DNA of 64,000 nt from Isoetes taiwanensis (GCA_021234155.1 JAJEKV010000044.1:10698777-10762776), one strand, 5' to 3'; counted from the stretch's first letter, positions 11,249-22,255 are shown. Notes: generated by a model from the letters alone, not told the origin. Program-made: numbers and translations.

Positions 11249-11496
11249 TGGAAGTTGAGTTTGCTAGTATGACAAGATATGACAATGGTCATGTACATGT
11301 TAGCTTTAGGTGCATCTTTTGATCGCTACATGTTCACAAGTTAGTATTCCTACCAGCTTTAGGCGCTTAATCAAGGCGTAAGATATGGTAGCTTGCTATT
11401 TGTGGTACTACCGTGAAATGTATAAAGGAGACTATTATCAATAGAAACGCAGCCTTTTGCCGCTGAATTGTCAACCGTATTTTCTCGCTTCTCGCA
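11249..11496 (+). repeat. 5' LTR of the copia-like element
   Basis: It matches 15289-15536 over the full length with scattered substitutions and indels. The shared core runs from GAAGTTGAGTTTGCTA to the TATTTTCTC near the end. Confidence 0.85.
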
Positions 11497-11499
11497 ATA

Positions 11500-11512
11500 T
11501 GGTATCGTGAAA
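11500..11512 (+). promoter_or_regulatory. Primer-binding site of the copia-like element
   Basis: TGGTATCGTGAAA closely resembles the TGGTATCAGAGC used for initiator-methionine tRNA priming and sits three bases after the LTR end. Confidence 0.6.
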
Positions 11513-11539
11513 GCAGACGATCCTTTTGGTGAACAGAGA

Positions 11540-12440
11540 TGGATAAGATGGGTAAGATCGAAAAACTCAAAATTTGCCGTGAATGCTTTCACCGGGTTTA
11601 TCATAGTTTGTGGAAAGCCAGCGTAAAAGGGGCTATGGGATCTCGATTCCGGAGATGAGCCAAGACCAGCAAATATCCGGATTTCAACGCCAATTTAACA
11701 CATATGGCTGATGTGTGTGTGAAAGGAAGTCAAGAAGAGAAGCAAGTGATGCTTAGATGGATGCAAAGAGACCGAGGCAAGGAATAAGATCATAAAGTAT
11801 CTTGATGATAACCCCTGATTGCTCGTAGAAGGCAGACAAAGGTAAAGGATGCATGGGATCGCTTGAGCACCATGTATCGGCGGAAGCACCTCTCCAAAGA
11901 GGTAGTCATAGAAATCACCAAGCGCTTGTTTTGTCGGGTAATGATATGTCAGAGCGCTTGCCCAAAGAGCCTAGAACCAATGATCCGTGATTAAGGATTG
12001 GCAGATGCAAGGGCAATGTGGCATGGAGAATTCAAGGAGACGGATCGTGACGATGGAGCATGCAAATGGAGGGCTAGCAAAGAGCTTATATAGCGGCAGA
12101 ATGGACGGAGTGGCTATGGTGCTGTCCACTCAAGGCATGAATGTAATGAGCCAGAAATGGGTGAATATGGACGGAGTGGCTATGGTGCTGTCCACTCAAG
12201 GCATGAATGTAATGAGCTAGAAATGGGCGAATGATGAATTTAATCAAGCAAGATGGAGACCATTTTATAGATTCACCGGGCCGGCTATTCAAATTGCCGG
12301 ATTTGGCAAATGTAATACAAGAGGAAGAGGAAAAGGTGGAACTTGCACTTACGGTTGTGATGTTCCGTGGTTTCAACGGAATCATGGAGGAATCCATGCC
12401 GGCATGATGCTATACAAAACCAAAGGATTTGGCAAAAGCT
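11540..12440 (+). pseudogene. Gag-like remnant of the copia-like element
   Basis: The frames are heavily broken. A segment around 11838-11930 reads AWDRLSTMYRRKHLSKEV, which resembles the copia Gag region that precedes the zinc knuckle. No intact knuckle is visible. An internal 62-64-bp duplication lies at 12100-12228. Confidence 0.35.
12100..12228 (+). repeat. Two tandem units of about 63 bp
   Basis: The block ATGGACGGAGTGGCTATGGT...GGCATGAATGTAATGAGC occurs twice in direct order (from about 12102 and 12166). Confidence 0.9.
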
Positions 12441-12484
12441 GAGGACGGATGTATGGTTGCCACCACATAGCTATCTGCTGTTCA

Positions 12485-13740
12485 GGCTACATGCTCCGGC
12501 AGATGTGAGATGTTTCAAAATACGGCAATGCGGAGAAGCTTAAGCAGCTCATCTACGAATTTCATGCACAAGGCCGATGCATAGCAGATATTGAAACCTA
12601 TTTGTGTGGATTGAAGGCTTGTTGCAAAGATAGGAACTTGGATAATGATGGAAAGGTACATGATCAATTTGCCAAACATAGGATAGACATGTCGACCTGA
12701 CAAATGCTTTCAACTTGAATGAAGAAATGCAGCAGACATTTTTGTTGATGATGTTGGCGGATGTGTATGTGAAATGTGGACATCTCAAAGAAGCCTGTGG
12801 AATTTTCGATGAGACTCCACTAAGAAATGTTGTGATTTGGACCACTTACTTGGAGGATATGGTGAACATAGTTTTGGTCAGAAGCACTCGCAATTATTTG
12901 AGCAAATGCACCTTTGAAAGTATGTCTCCAAATGCATTCACATCCGTTTGCTTTAAAAGCTTGGAGCAAAAGATTGGAGCCATAGATAAGGGGCAACATG
13001 CCATGAGTGTGGTTGTAAAAAGAAGATTCAGTAAAGTCACATCCTTGTTGGGAATATATTAATTGATATATATGTAAATTGTGGTTCATTTTCCTCGAGC
13101 TGCAGAAAGTATTTGACAAGCTATCGGGGCGCAAAATGTTATGTCCTGGAATTTTTTGGCAGATGCGTAAAATGGACTTGCTACGAATCATTGAAATGTT
13201 TAGAGCAAATGCAAGTGGAAGGTAATCTCAAAGAATGATTCAATGGCTTTTGTGGATAATGCTAGAGCCTTTGTGGCAACGAAGCAAGAAAAAACATAAC
13301 AAAGACATTTTTCACCGTAGCCCATTTCCCTCAAATGGCTTGTTCTGCTTTCTTGCATGTGGAGCCAACATGCACATGCAAGGAAGCTTTTGCCATGGAG
13401 AATGCACACGCAAATCCTGGCGACCATGGAGTCATTTTGGGTTTGTTGATCTCTATGAGCATATGTATGGCGTAGATGTGGAGATGGGATCCGGAAAGTA
13501 GTATAGTTTATTTCTAGCAATTTGATTAGTATGAAAGGCAAGTGTCTGATGCTTAAGGAAGCGAGGAACATCCTTTGATAAATCGGGATTCGGGATGTGA
13601 TGTCTTGACTGCTTTGATTGGAGAATATGTTAGTAAAGGGTTTGGCAAGGACTCGAAGTGCAAGAGGTAATCGATTCAAAGATGGCACTAGCAGCAGATC
13701 TGAATGGATGCAAATGCCATGTTATCATTTCGTGATGATG
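12485..13740 (+). pseudogene. PPR protein pseudogene inside the copia-like element
   Basis: Translation in shifting frames gives successive PPR-type motifs. These are LADVYVKCGHLKEACGIFDE (12746-12810), NVVIWTTYLEDM (12823-12860), a KSLEQKIGAIDKGQHAMSVV helix pair (12955-13015), VNCGSFPRAAE with a frame shift (13075-13110), and EARNIL followed by IRDVMSWTAL-like sequence near 13560-13620. PPR proteins bind organellar RNA. Stops and frameshifts occur roughly every 100-200 bp, so it is non-functional. It lies between the two LTRs, suggesting capture by the element or a nested older insertion. Confidence 0.65.
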
Positions 13741-15288
13741 ATGTAGCCATTGAGAAGGCACCAAATGCCGGAGGTTCTCTGGGTTGAGACTGCAAGGATC
13801 TTGTCTCGATTGATTGTATCACTAAGGGAGTGATATGGTGTTACCGAACACGTAGGACAAATGCATAATACTCATCCCGAAAGCAGATCAAGCCGTGCAA
13901 TAATAAAGGAGTTGAAGGGTTTCAACCTTCACAAGGAAAAACATGATAGAGCATCTTCTAGATCTTTACATTGGGTGTGGACAAATGTTAAGCCTTCTAG
14001 CGGTGAAAAGCCAAAGGGAGGCAGCTTCATCATGTGTCAAGAGATGAAGACGATGGAGATGTCCGAATTTAAGACTTGCTCATATCCGCAGTTCGGGTCG
14101 GCCGATACCGATTCTGCTTCGCCGATTCGATGGTTGCCGGGATGCGGACTCAAGGTAATGTTCTTGATACTTGGCACTAGGTCGTGAACTGGACTCATTT
14201 ATGGGCAAGGTGATGCTACCGCCAAGGAAAAAATGTATGTTACGACATTGGGTCATGGAAATGGGTGATTCTTCCCGTGGAGGAAAGTAACGCAGAAAGG
14301 ACAATTTGGTACGTATAAGGTTGTTGACTTAAGAGAAGAGAAGCATGAAGGTCGAAAAGGAGAGAAACGAGACATGATAGCAAGCAATGCCCTTCTCCAA
14401 AGGACCGGTTTTGTAGAAGTGTGCTCGAATCGCTCCTTGGTTCAACAGAAAATGAAAAAAGAGCACGATTAGGGGAGATCATTTTGCAAATATTTCGTGG
14501 AGCATAGAGGGCATGAAGGTCAAGAAATTGTGGATCTTGTGGATGGCATATCTTCAAATACTCTTACCTTTTCTTTCTCGCTTTGAAAGCTTGCAAGAAC
14601 AAACAAGTTCTAGATAGGGGAGAAATGAATTCGAGGTCACACAGAAGCGATCAATATGAAAAATCGCAGTATAAAGCCGATTCTATTACATTCATGAAAG
14701 CGTAGAATGTTTTCAATACTATGGAAGTTCGGAGTATTGCCCCATGCAATACCCTTTGTAGCACATGATTGTGCATGTGATCATACTCGTGAGAAGTCGC
14801 CGGCATACTTTGTTTTGGCCGCAAGGGGAATGGTCAGTGTATGGTCCAGCACAGAAGCAAAAGACCATTAATATTGCATTTGGTTGTAAGTCCGAAGTTT
14901 ATGGGAATTTGGTTGAGAAGTTTGCCGATGCATTCACCGGTATCTCAAAGATGATACGAATCGATATAGTAGGAGCAATCGAAAATACTAAAGGGGACCA
15001 AATTGCTTACCGGTGGTGTTGAGTTTGACCATTGTGCATGCAAGTCCGAAGTTTATGGGAATTTGGTTGAGAAGTTTGCCGATGCATCTACCAGTGGCAT
15101 CTTACACAGACAGAATCGATATAATTAGGGAGCAATCGTAAATACTAAGGGGACCAGATTGCTTATCATCGTGGTGTTGAGTTTGTTGTCATGCAAATGA
15201 CCGTTTTTTCTTGAGGGGGGAGTGTTAAAACTTCATTTTACTTTTATCGCTTGTTGTGCCACATGACCATGTCATTCTTGAGGGGGAG
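13741..15288 (+). other. Interior of copia-like element, 3' part, no recognised domain
   Basis: Short open stretches occur (for example EMKTMEMSEFKTCSYPQFG near 14041-14100 and YVTTLGHGN near 14236), but no RT or RNase H signature. A tandem duplication of about 145 bp occupies 14888-15185. Just before the 3' LTR, TTGAGGGGGGAGTG (15212) and TTGAGGGGGAGTG (15279) repeat a polypurine-like motif. Confidence 0.5.
14888..15185 (+). repeat. Tandem duplication, two units of about 145 bp
   Basis: AAGTCCGAAGTTTATGGGAA occurs at about 14889 and 15043. It is followed in both units by GAAGTTTGCCGATGCAT and later by AGGAGCAATCG-like and GGTGTTGAGTTTG motifs. Confidence 0.85.
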
Positions 15289-15536
15289 TGTTGGAAGTTG
15301 AGTTTGCTATGACAAGATATGACAATGGTCATGTACATGTTAGCTTTAGGTGCATCTTTTGACCGTTACATGTTTGCTGTTAGTTTTCCCTACAGCTTTA
15401 GGCGCGCGAATCAAGGCGTAAAGGATATGGTAGCTTGCTATTTGTGGTACTACCGTGAAATGTATAAAGGAGACTATTATCAATAAACGCAGCTCTTGTC
15501 TGCTGAATTGCCGCTGTATTTTCTCAAGCTTTCACA
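15289..15536 (+). repeat. 3' LTR of the copia-like element
   Basis: Same length (248 bp) and order as 11249-11496. It is preceded by a G-rich polypurine run. Confidence 0.85.
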
Positions 15537-16507
15537 ATAGTGCCATCGCCCCAAATGGATCCCATGAGTCCCTATGGTAATTTAACGATCCAAATAGGTC
15601 CCCGCTTGTAACGCCCCGCGGAAAGGCGGCATACGCCGAAGTCGCCCCCCCGAGCTGAACGGATGGCCCTCGCGGCTTCCTGTGATCCGACCAGGCCGAT
15701 TGCCGCATGGTAACTTCGCGGGTTCTCGAACTCCCGGGCCGCCCCGCCAAAGGATCCGCATGCCGGAAAAACCGAATCCTTCCGCCCTCCCTCCCCGTAA
15801 AAATTCCCTTGCAAAAACAGAGAAACACAAGAGAACAGGCAGAGAGCCATTTCACCGCATAGATTGCTTGGTGCCCGCAATCGCTACACCCACTCTTGGC
15901 TACCACATCGCCAAGTGCGCCCACATCCCCGGATTTAAAAATCGCCGCTGCGATGCTTCTATAATCTAAAGCAAACAAGAACGATGGATGCAAAGATGTT
16001 GGGATCCACTTAGCCAAATGAAAAGCTACATGAATAGAAAGAAAACGCAAATCACAAGCACAAACAGCTTCACAATCCCCCGTGATAATCCCATAGTTGC
16101 AGCCCAGAGCGTCGATCAAATTTGCTATAAACCTGGAAATTATGGATTCTCAAATAAACTAACCATAAAACATGCGTGAGAAATAAAAGGAGCCGAGAGC
16201 CATACTCAGCCATACCTCGCAAAATGACGGATCATGGTACGCGATGCAAGGATTGAAAAAGAAAATTGATCATCAAATGTTATGGAAAGGATTGGAAAGG
16301 AAGATTGGAGCATCGAGAGTCACGGAAAAGGATTTGAACAGCAGGGTGAAAGAGGGCGGAACCAAAGAGCTACGAGAGGATAAGAAGAGCTGCTGTGAGA
16401 AGACGCCGATAACCGAGCCAAAACGGAAATGGCCTAATATAGGCGCTCGTCCCTTCCCAGAATGGCGATCCGATGGCTCGGATCGATGGGATAATGTGCT
16501 GGAATTA
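15537..16507. other. Right remainder of the insertion in the PLE, unrecognised
   Basis: The tract is GC-rich at 15600-15760 and mixed afterwards. No domain is recognised. ORFs such as that starting at 16244 only become meaningful after 16513, where RT sequence resumes. The inverted motif GATCGATGGGATAAT at 16481 mirrors TAATCCCATCGATC at 7193, close to the two ends of the insertion. Confidence 0.4.
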
Positions 16508-16512
16508 TGGCC

Positions 16513-17572
16513 AAAAATCTGCTATAGACAAACTACGAGAATCAGAATGTGGAATCCGAAGAAAATTAATGCATGTTGGATCATTGAGTCCGTATATGAC
16601 AGAGTTCTAAACTTACCATGCAAAATCTATAATGTCTTCTCTGCAGATTTTAGTAAATGTTACGAGAATATTCCACTCACTGGAGATGACGGAATCATCA
16701 ATATTATGGATGAGGTGATTGAACTGGTATGGGAATACGTTCTAAACGAACTGAGACTATTTGATCTGCTCATTAAGGAGTTAAATGACACGTTCATGAT
16801 CAAATGGGTAAGATCACAGTATGACAAAGAGTATGTAAGCTGGACTGCTATCCCTAGGGAAAAACTGAAAGAAATGAATAAATGGCTCCTAAACAACTGC
16901 TTTTTACAGATGGGTAATAATACGTGGAGGTAAAAAAGAGGTATTCCTGTGGGCTTCTCATGCAGCCCAGCATGGTGCAATCTCTATTTAGCATGGTATG
17001 AATTGAGATTCATACTAAAACTGGCATACCATGGTAAGTTTAATGATATCTACAGGTTCCAGCATGCAGCAAGATATATAGACGATCTCAATGTGGTAAA
17101 TGGTGGTAATCTGAGTGACTTTTTTTCAAAAGACTCTGAGTTTACCATATATAACATGGACTACCTGGGGATCAAAGATGAAACAAAATACGTGGAGGAA
17201 CAAAACAATCAAGAGAGGATTGGATACAAGTGCAATTTTCTGAACACTACAATAGTGGTACTGGACCACAAAAGGGGCATATTTGAATATTCAAGATATG
17301 ATAAAAGGAAGAAACTTCCTTTCAAAGCAAACAGATTCATAAGAGCGGATAGCTGCAGACCCTATAAGCAGGCATCAAAGGTAATCATATCTCAAGTTAT
17401 GCCTTATGTATACACACACTCTTCTGCTCATAAGGCAGCCATAGACATTGCTGCACTTATTGAAACATTATGTGCAAACGGATTTGCAAAGAGTGACATA
17501 TGCAAACATGTGTTTCTTACATTGCACAACGAAGATTATCCAGGGCTACTCTATAACCTTGGTGTATCTTAA
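16513..17572 (+). pseudogene. PLE reverse transcriptase, catalytic half
   Basis: Frame 16513-16933 then a TAA at 16930 and a shift-free continuation from about 16934 to the stop at 17570-17572. Motifs in order: INACWIIESVYDRVLNLP, motif A FSADFSKCYENIPL (catalytic Asp), motif B RGIPVGFSCSPAWCNLYLAW, motif C AARYIDDLNVV (catalytic DD), a GYKCNFLNTTI block, and a thumb-like YDKRKKLPFKANRF followed by helices ending HNEDYPGLLYNLGVS. The pattern (short spacing, YIDD, FLNTTI) suits PLE-class RT rather than gypsy, copia or LINE. One in-frame TAA separates the ADFSK and GIPVG blocks. The ORF ends right where the right terminal repeat begins. Confidence 0.65.
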
Positions 17573-19050
17573 AAGGATTTACAGGGGCGATCATGTGCTC
17601 CGACTTGAGATACCGGCTATGGCATGAAGGCGGAGCTGTAAGCCGGCATTAGTATAGCAGTCGCATGGGAAGGAGGAAGGGTGACCTCAATATGGTCACC
17701 AGAAAGAAGCTGCAAGAAGAGAAGAAAGGCATGGCCAAAAAATTGAAGGTATTCCAATTCCATAAACCTGCACTTGTAACTCGTTGCAAGAGTAAGGCAA
17801 AAGAAATTACTCAGATCTGTCAGGGGATTGCTCAAGCTATTGATGATGGGAAGGCTCAAATAGATGATAGGTAGAACATGGTGCAGCAGCCTAATCCTCT
17901 CCTTACTCAGTCCAGTGCAATGATGGCCACAAATAACATCAATGAGACTGAATGCAGCATACAGCAAAGCATGGCAAACACCAAGGCAAAGACCATTATG
18001 AAGGCTGATCAACAAGAAAATAGTCCTGCTCAATCCAACCAGGTTTGAGATCATGAATATTGTTATGAAATTTGGAAGTAGTATGCATTTCTATCCTACT
18101 TTCGAGAGTATATTTGCTAAAAGATAAAAATATAGTGATGATAGGTTTAATATTACAGGTCTGAAAGTAATAGATGCCTTAAGTATGGCAGACCTACTTA
18201 ATATTGTCCATGTTTAGACTTAAAGCAGATAATAACATGATTCTAAACTTATGGACTCTATTGTGGAAAGTGTATGAAACTGGATTAAAGTAGATCTAGT
18301 GAGAATCCTGAAATGGAATTATAGGATTATGGCTGACCTACTGACATAGATCTATGGAATACATTATAGATCAGATATATAAAAGTGGCTGACATATTTT
18401 TTAGCCTGGAAAATAACATATATAGATATAATAGATTAACTTTCCTAGCCTTTGGAGCATAGGCTTGGACTATTATATCATATTTGCATGCCTTTGTAAC
18501 TGTTTGTGGTTTACAAGCAGGGCGAAGGGCTATAAACCCAGAAATTCTTATGACACCTGCTACCATGTTCATTTGCAACCGTATTAACACTTGGTTTGTT
18601 CGTTGTGGTGCAGGTAACAGGAATTTCTGCTCCCTGCAATGTTTACTTCCAATTGGTGTATTTAAGCAAAATTTCTGGATGATACTTTTTCGAAAAACAA
18701 ATATGGTGCACAGACTGTATTCTACACAATGGATGGTTTGGAATTTTAGCTTTTATTGCACTATTACTCATGTAAAAATTAAAAGTAGGGCTGTCATACA
18801 AATATAGACAGTAATGAATCATTGAAATTGGATGTATAAAGTGTGAAACCACAAGGTTGACAATATGAATTATTTTATGGAATATATTATGTTTATGGAA
18901 CATGTTTGTGACCAGATCCTTGCTCATAGATATAGGGCACCTGTATGTGTAGGAGGTTGCAAATTGTAACATGAGAGGTCTTTAGATCTTTAATGTTAAA
19001 CGTCTAGGATGGTCCCCATAAAGGTCCAGAGTAGATATAAAGGTTTTTTT
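17570..19050 (+). repeat. PLE right terminal direct repeat (5' fragment of a tandem copy)
   Basis: It matches 2709-4148 with few differences but ends in long T-runs (19043-19068), inside what is the first intron in the left copy. It begins at the stop codon of the RT, so a second copy's 5' end is joined head-to-tail. Exon 1 here (from 17665) is broken by a TAG at about 17872. An additional ~50-bp stretch near 18382-18446 is present only here. Confidence 0.85.
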
Positions 19051-19059
19051 TTTTTTGTT

Positions 19060-19265
19060 TTTTTTTTTAACTTAACGACAAAATAAAAATGTGTTCGCGC
19101 ATGTCTTAGCTAACTTAATGATAACAATGATTTCTTCGTATACATGCCTATTAGATTAGCCTAACGTAATGCTAATGACAATGGTTTTGAACATTCGTCT
19201 GTTAGGTTATATTTTTTAAGTTAATGCTAACAACAATCACTTCGCACATGCCTTCGTTAAGTTTT
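19060..19265. repeat. AT-rich GTTAA/TTAAC repeat, right remnant
   Basis: AACTTAACGACAAAAT onward, with TTCGCGCATG and TTCGCACATG motifs, resembles the tract at 2255-2405. Together they bracket the PLE. Confidence 0.45.
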
Positions 19266-20140
19266 TTACATGATGCCATGGAATTGGTTAACCTCCAGGT
19301 TCTGAGAATTGAGAATGAACAAAGAAGGCAACAGAGAATCTCAGATGTGCAGAGGGCTGTCTGCCATTGCTTCTAAGCAATTTTGGAAGTGGAAAAGCAT
19401 CTTGTATTAAATTAATGATCAGCCATATTAATGTCACAAAATCTGCAAAGCCATTTTTGTCCTCGTGAGACCTTATGGAGATAACACATGTTGGCACGTA
19501 AATTTACAGTTACCACATAAAAGGAAACAAGGAAGTCCAATGCCATGGAAACAAGAGACTCCGATGCCATGCCAAGTAGGTTGTGATTATACAAGGGTTT
19601 GCCTCACACAATAGATAATGCTTCTTTATAGATAAGCATCTGTAAAAAATAAGGGTCTCACTTGCCCTTACATCTAGGGCTGTTGCAATGATAACAACAG
19701 TGAACTACAACGCACATTGATAAAGAAGCATTGCCTAGAATGGAGTTAGTGATCTAGTAAGTCTTCTAACACCATTGTTGATTATCTCTGACGTCAAGTC
19801 TTCTTCAAAGTTTATGAAGGTATTAAAAACTCTGAGTAAGTCCTAAGCAAGGCAAAATGGCCAGTTCTGTTAAACACCAGAAATTTCTCACCTCAAAAAG
19901 CAGGAGCAGATGGCTCAAAAAGTTCCATATTCCACCAGAGTGGCCGCATGGGACAAGCTGCCAGCCAAGTGGTATTTGAGCAGAATATGAAGAAGAAGCT
20001 TTCTGTTGGTTCTAACCAGCTCATGTTTCCAGCTTCTCCGAACTATAGCCACATGCCAGACCTTTGTCTATTGAAGATGTCACCAGCAGATAGTTGGGTA
20101 TTGAATAAAAAAAAGCTGGCTTTCTGGAGCAAGCAATTGC
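19266..20140. other. No recognised gene
   Basis: Intron- or 3'-flank-like AT-rich sequence downstream (on the minus strand) of the methyltransferase pseudogene. A plus-strand ORF at 19948-20148 has no recognised domain. Confidence 0.4.
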
Positions 20141-20141
20141 T

Positions 20142-22020
20142 TCAATGACTGAGATGGTTAAACTATGCCAAGCTCATGAGAGTTGTCTGCCAAAGCAGCT
20201 GCAAATTCACCAAGCCTAGGATTCATATCCATAATATTAATGTATCTCCCTGTTGCCAACAAGGGAGTCACATGTTTTTTGTAACAACTCAAACGTACCA
20301 AAGCTTAGTGTCTTCATTATAGATCTATGGAGTAACTTCAGGAATTTCTCCAGCAGTGATCCTGGGTGGCACAGCACTAGAATGTTCTGGCCAATTTGAA
20401 ATCTTCGCTTTAGCTACATCACTAGATTTCGTAACTGTTGGAAGAGGTGTTATGCATGTCTCCATTTTTTTGGTACGTAATAAAACACAAGAATTATAAG
20501 ATTTGAGAAGTACAATGCTCAAAGTACCCCCAGTAAAAGCATATAGCATAGAATTTTCACAGATACATAATAGCATGCTAACTAGAAGCCTCAGATAAGT
20601 GTTAAGAATGTAAAGAAAAAAAGGGTGCTGCATACTAGGCAAAATCAAGATCTTCCCCTTTGCAAATATGTGGCTTTCCAAGACTTTTCCAATTCTCTGT
20701 ACACTCAAAATGATTCCATGGTTTTTGCCAAACTGCAAGGTTTTCCTTTGAACCAGTTTTTTCCAGCACAATCACCGTGCAACATCCTCAGTAGAATCCA
20801 TCTTTGCCTTCAGCTCTTCTTTAGTTCTTTCCCATCCCTTCCTGGATACTTCCCAGTTCACTGGGGATTCAGACAAGATCCAATAGCCACCAGGTCTAAG
20901 GACTCGGTCAACTTCTATCAAATACACACCATCTGCAATAAATATTTTGTAAGTAAGACTGGATTCAGTATACCATATCATTCGAACAACAACCAATTTA
21001 AGACCTCACAATATTTATTCCATGGAATTAGACAGCGAAAACAATGACCCATGTCAAATGCTCTAGCTGGGTAAGGCAGGCACTGTGAGATCATAATACC
21101 AATCATGGCAGGGATGCCACGCTCCAAAGCAAACTGTACCTGACATTCATGTGTCTCTCTAGGAGCAAATGACATTGTCAAGATATCCTAGAATCATAGA
21201 CCTGGCAAGCAAATTTTGATGGGTCCTAGTTTGACAAAGCTGTAATTTCCTCCGAGCTATAATGTGTAACAGGCCGATCTGAAAAAATAGTAGAAGTGGC
21301 ATGTGTATTGCATAAAAGGAATTACATATGGTGTAATGTTCATGAGCTTCTATAGGGTGATTGGGTCCCAAAATAAACAGCTTCTTTCACCATTCCTAAG
21401 TTCCAGAGTTGACATATCCTTTGCTCTCGTGCTATGCCTTTTATCCTGGCCAACTTCAATTTTATGAGGACGGTTCGAACTGCCCCAAAATTGTTCTAAT
21501 GTTATTAAAGAGATGAATATCCCACTTTTCAAGCAGAAATCATCAAATCTATATTTACCTCCATCATAACTTCTGCAATAGAAGCTACGGGCATGCAACC
21601 CCAAAGCTCTATAATGGGATTCCTAGAGGTCACCCCATGATTGTTTGCTGCGAGATATTTTCACAGATTTTCATTCTACAGACATATGTTGCACACATGA
21701 CACATACATTTCATATCAAAACCATTGCTCCAAAATCAAGATTTGCAGTTGACATAAACTCATCATCAACAGCATGAACATGCATTCAAGAGCATCCAAC
21801 AACCCATGTGTTTCCCATGGCTAGAGGTCCCGCCAGCTCCAATCCCAGTGCAGATCGTCAGGTTCTCAGAGTCCATGGTTGGTCTCTAGAGTCAACCAAA
21901 ACCAGAAAGCTGGAAGAAAGAAAAACTTGATGAGAGAATGCACAGGCACGGGCAAGTTCCCGTTTTGTAGCTGCTCCTGCTTGCTTGAAGCCATCGCCAT
22001 CGCCGTCGAGCTCGAGAGGT
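20142..22020 (-). pseudogene. Putative S-adenosylmethionine-dependent methyltransferase (PMT/QUA3 family), broken copy 1
   Basis: Minus-strand exons can be followed. An N-terminal start at about 22010 (MAMASSKQEQ, then a hydrophobic membrane-anchor stretch) comes first. Next is 21188-21010 after a TTCTAG acceptor: [14 protein letters not shown] and CLIPWNKY. A 77-bp GT-AG intron follows (21009-20933). Exon 20932 to about 20655 holds EVDRVLRPGGYWILSESPVNW and, in a second frame, AVWQKPWNH. Exon ~20475-20299 holds ITPLP and AVPPRITAGEIP. Exon 20249-20157 holds GRYINIMDMNPRLGEFAAAL. These are signature blocks of the plant Golgi PMT/QUA family linked to pectin methylation. Stops (TGA in DVAR*LCW, TAG, TGA) and a 1-bp shift break it. 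The SAM-binding motif exon and the C-terminal half are missing. Confidence 0.8.
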
Positions 22021-22027
22021 CCAGAAT

Positions 22028-22060
22028 AGATTAAAGTGACCTCCGTAGGTCACTTTAATT
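22028..22060. promoter_or_regulatory. Perfect-arm hairpin upstream of methyltransferase copy 1
   Basis: ATTAAAGTGACCT, a short CCGT loop, then AGGTCACTTTAAT. The same hairpin with a different loop lies at 60187-60216, upstream of the second methyltransferase copy. It thus predates the duplication. A dyad regulatory site or a transposon terminus are both possible. Confidence 0.55.
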
Positions 22061-22066
22061 TTTAGT

Positions 22067-22255
22067 TCATTTTTATTTTTGAGTTAACTTTCTTTTAAAT
22101 TTGTTAACCTGCCGTAATCTAATCAGAAGATAGGGATTTTAGGTTTAAAAAATTAAGGGAATACTATTTAGTTAACTTAACAGAACATTAACCTAACTTG
22201 TGGTGTGAATCTAAAAACCATTAAAAGCTTAACGCAATCCTAACTTAATGGCAGG
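22067..22255. repeat. AT-rich GTTAA/TTAAC repeat, copy in left duplication arm
   Basis: Its reverse complement matches 53690-53878 over about 190 bp. It lies between the aspartic-protease 3' flank and the methyltransferase 5' end in the left arm. It contains GTTAACTTAAC and a TTAGGGTACC-like border. Confidence 0.7.

Larger units (their letters stand above)
11249..15536 (+). mobile_element. Non-autonomous copia-like LTR element carrying a PPR pseudogene
   Basis: Two 248-bp direct repeats (11249-11496 and 15289-15536) begin TG and end CA. A TGGTATC primer-binding-site start follows three bases after the 5' repeat (11500-11506), consistent with initiator-Met tRNA priming. A purine run AGGGGGAG sits just before the 3' repeat. 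Inside there is a gag-like remnant, then a PPR pseudogene, then unrecognised sequence, but no recognisable integrase, RT or RNase H. No clear target site duplication is visible. Copia assignment rests on size, PBS and the gag-like piece, so it is tentative. Confidence 0.6.
2709..19050 (+). mobile_element. Penelope-like retroelement (PLE) with long direct terminal repeats, interrupted
   Basis: The reverse transcriptase coding sequence runs on the plus strand in three pieces (4249-5813, 6052-7025, 16513-17572). It is flanked by ~1.45-kb direct repeats (2709-4148 and 17570-19050). The right repeat starts at the RT stop codon, which is the partial head-to-tail tandem copy (pLTR) arrangement typical of PLEs. 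The RT has PLE-like blocks: an N-terminal segment before the fingers, a D-FSKCYENIP motif A, a GIPVGFSCSP block and YIDD. No gypsy or copia protease, RNase H or integrase accompanies it. No GIY-YIG endonuclease was found at either end. A relative of another non-LTR RT class is the alternative. The copy is defective because of frameshifts, stops and a 9.5-kb insertion. Confidence 0.65.

Noticed and set aside
11249-15536. Autonomous copia element
   Set aside because: No RT, RNase H or integrase core motifs could be read in any frame between the LTRs.
17500-17572. GIY-YIG endonuclease at the RT C-terminus
   Set aside because: The ORF stops right after the thumb-like region, and no GIY...YIG pattern was found downstream or in the N-terminal ORF.
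19948-20148. 66-codon plus-strand ORF MGQAASQVVFEQN
   Set aside because: No recognised family, and it overlaps the antisense 3' end of the methyltransferase pseudogene.
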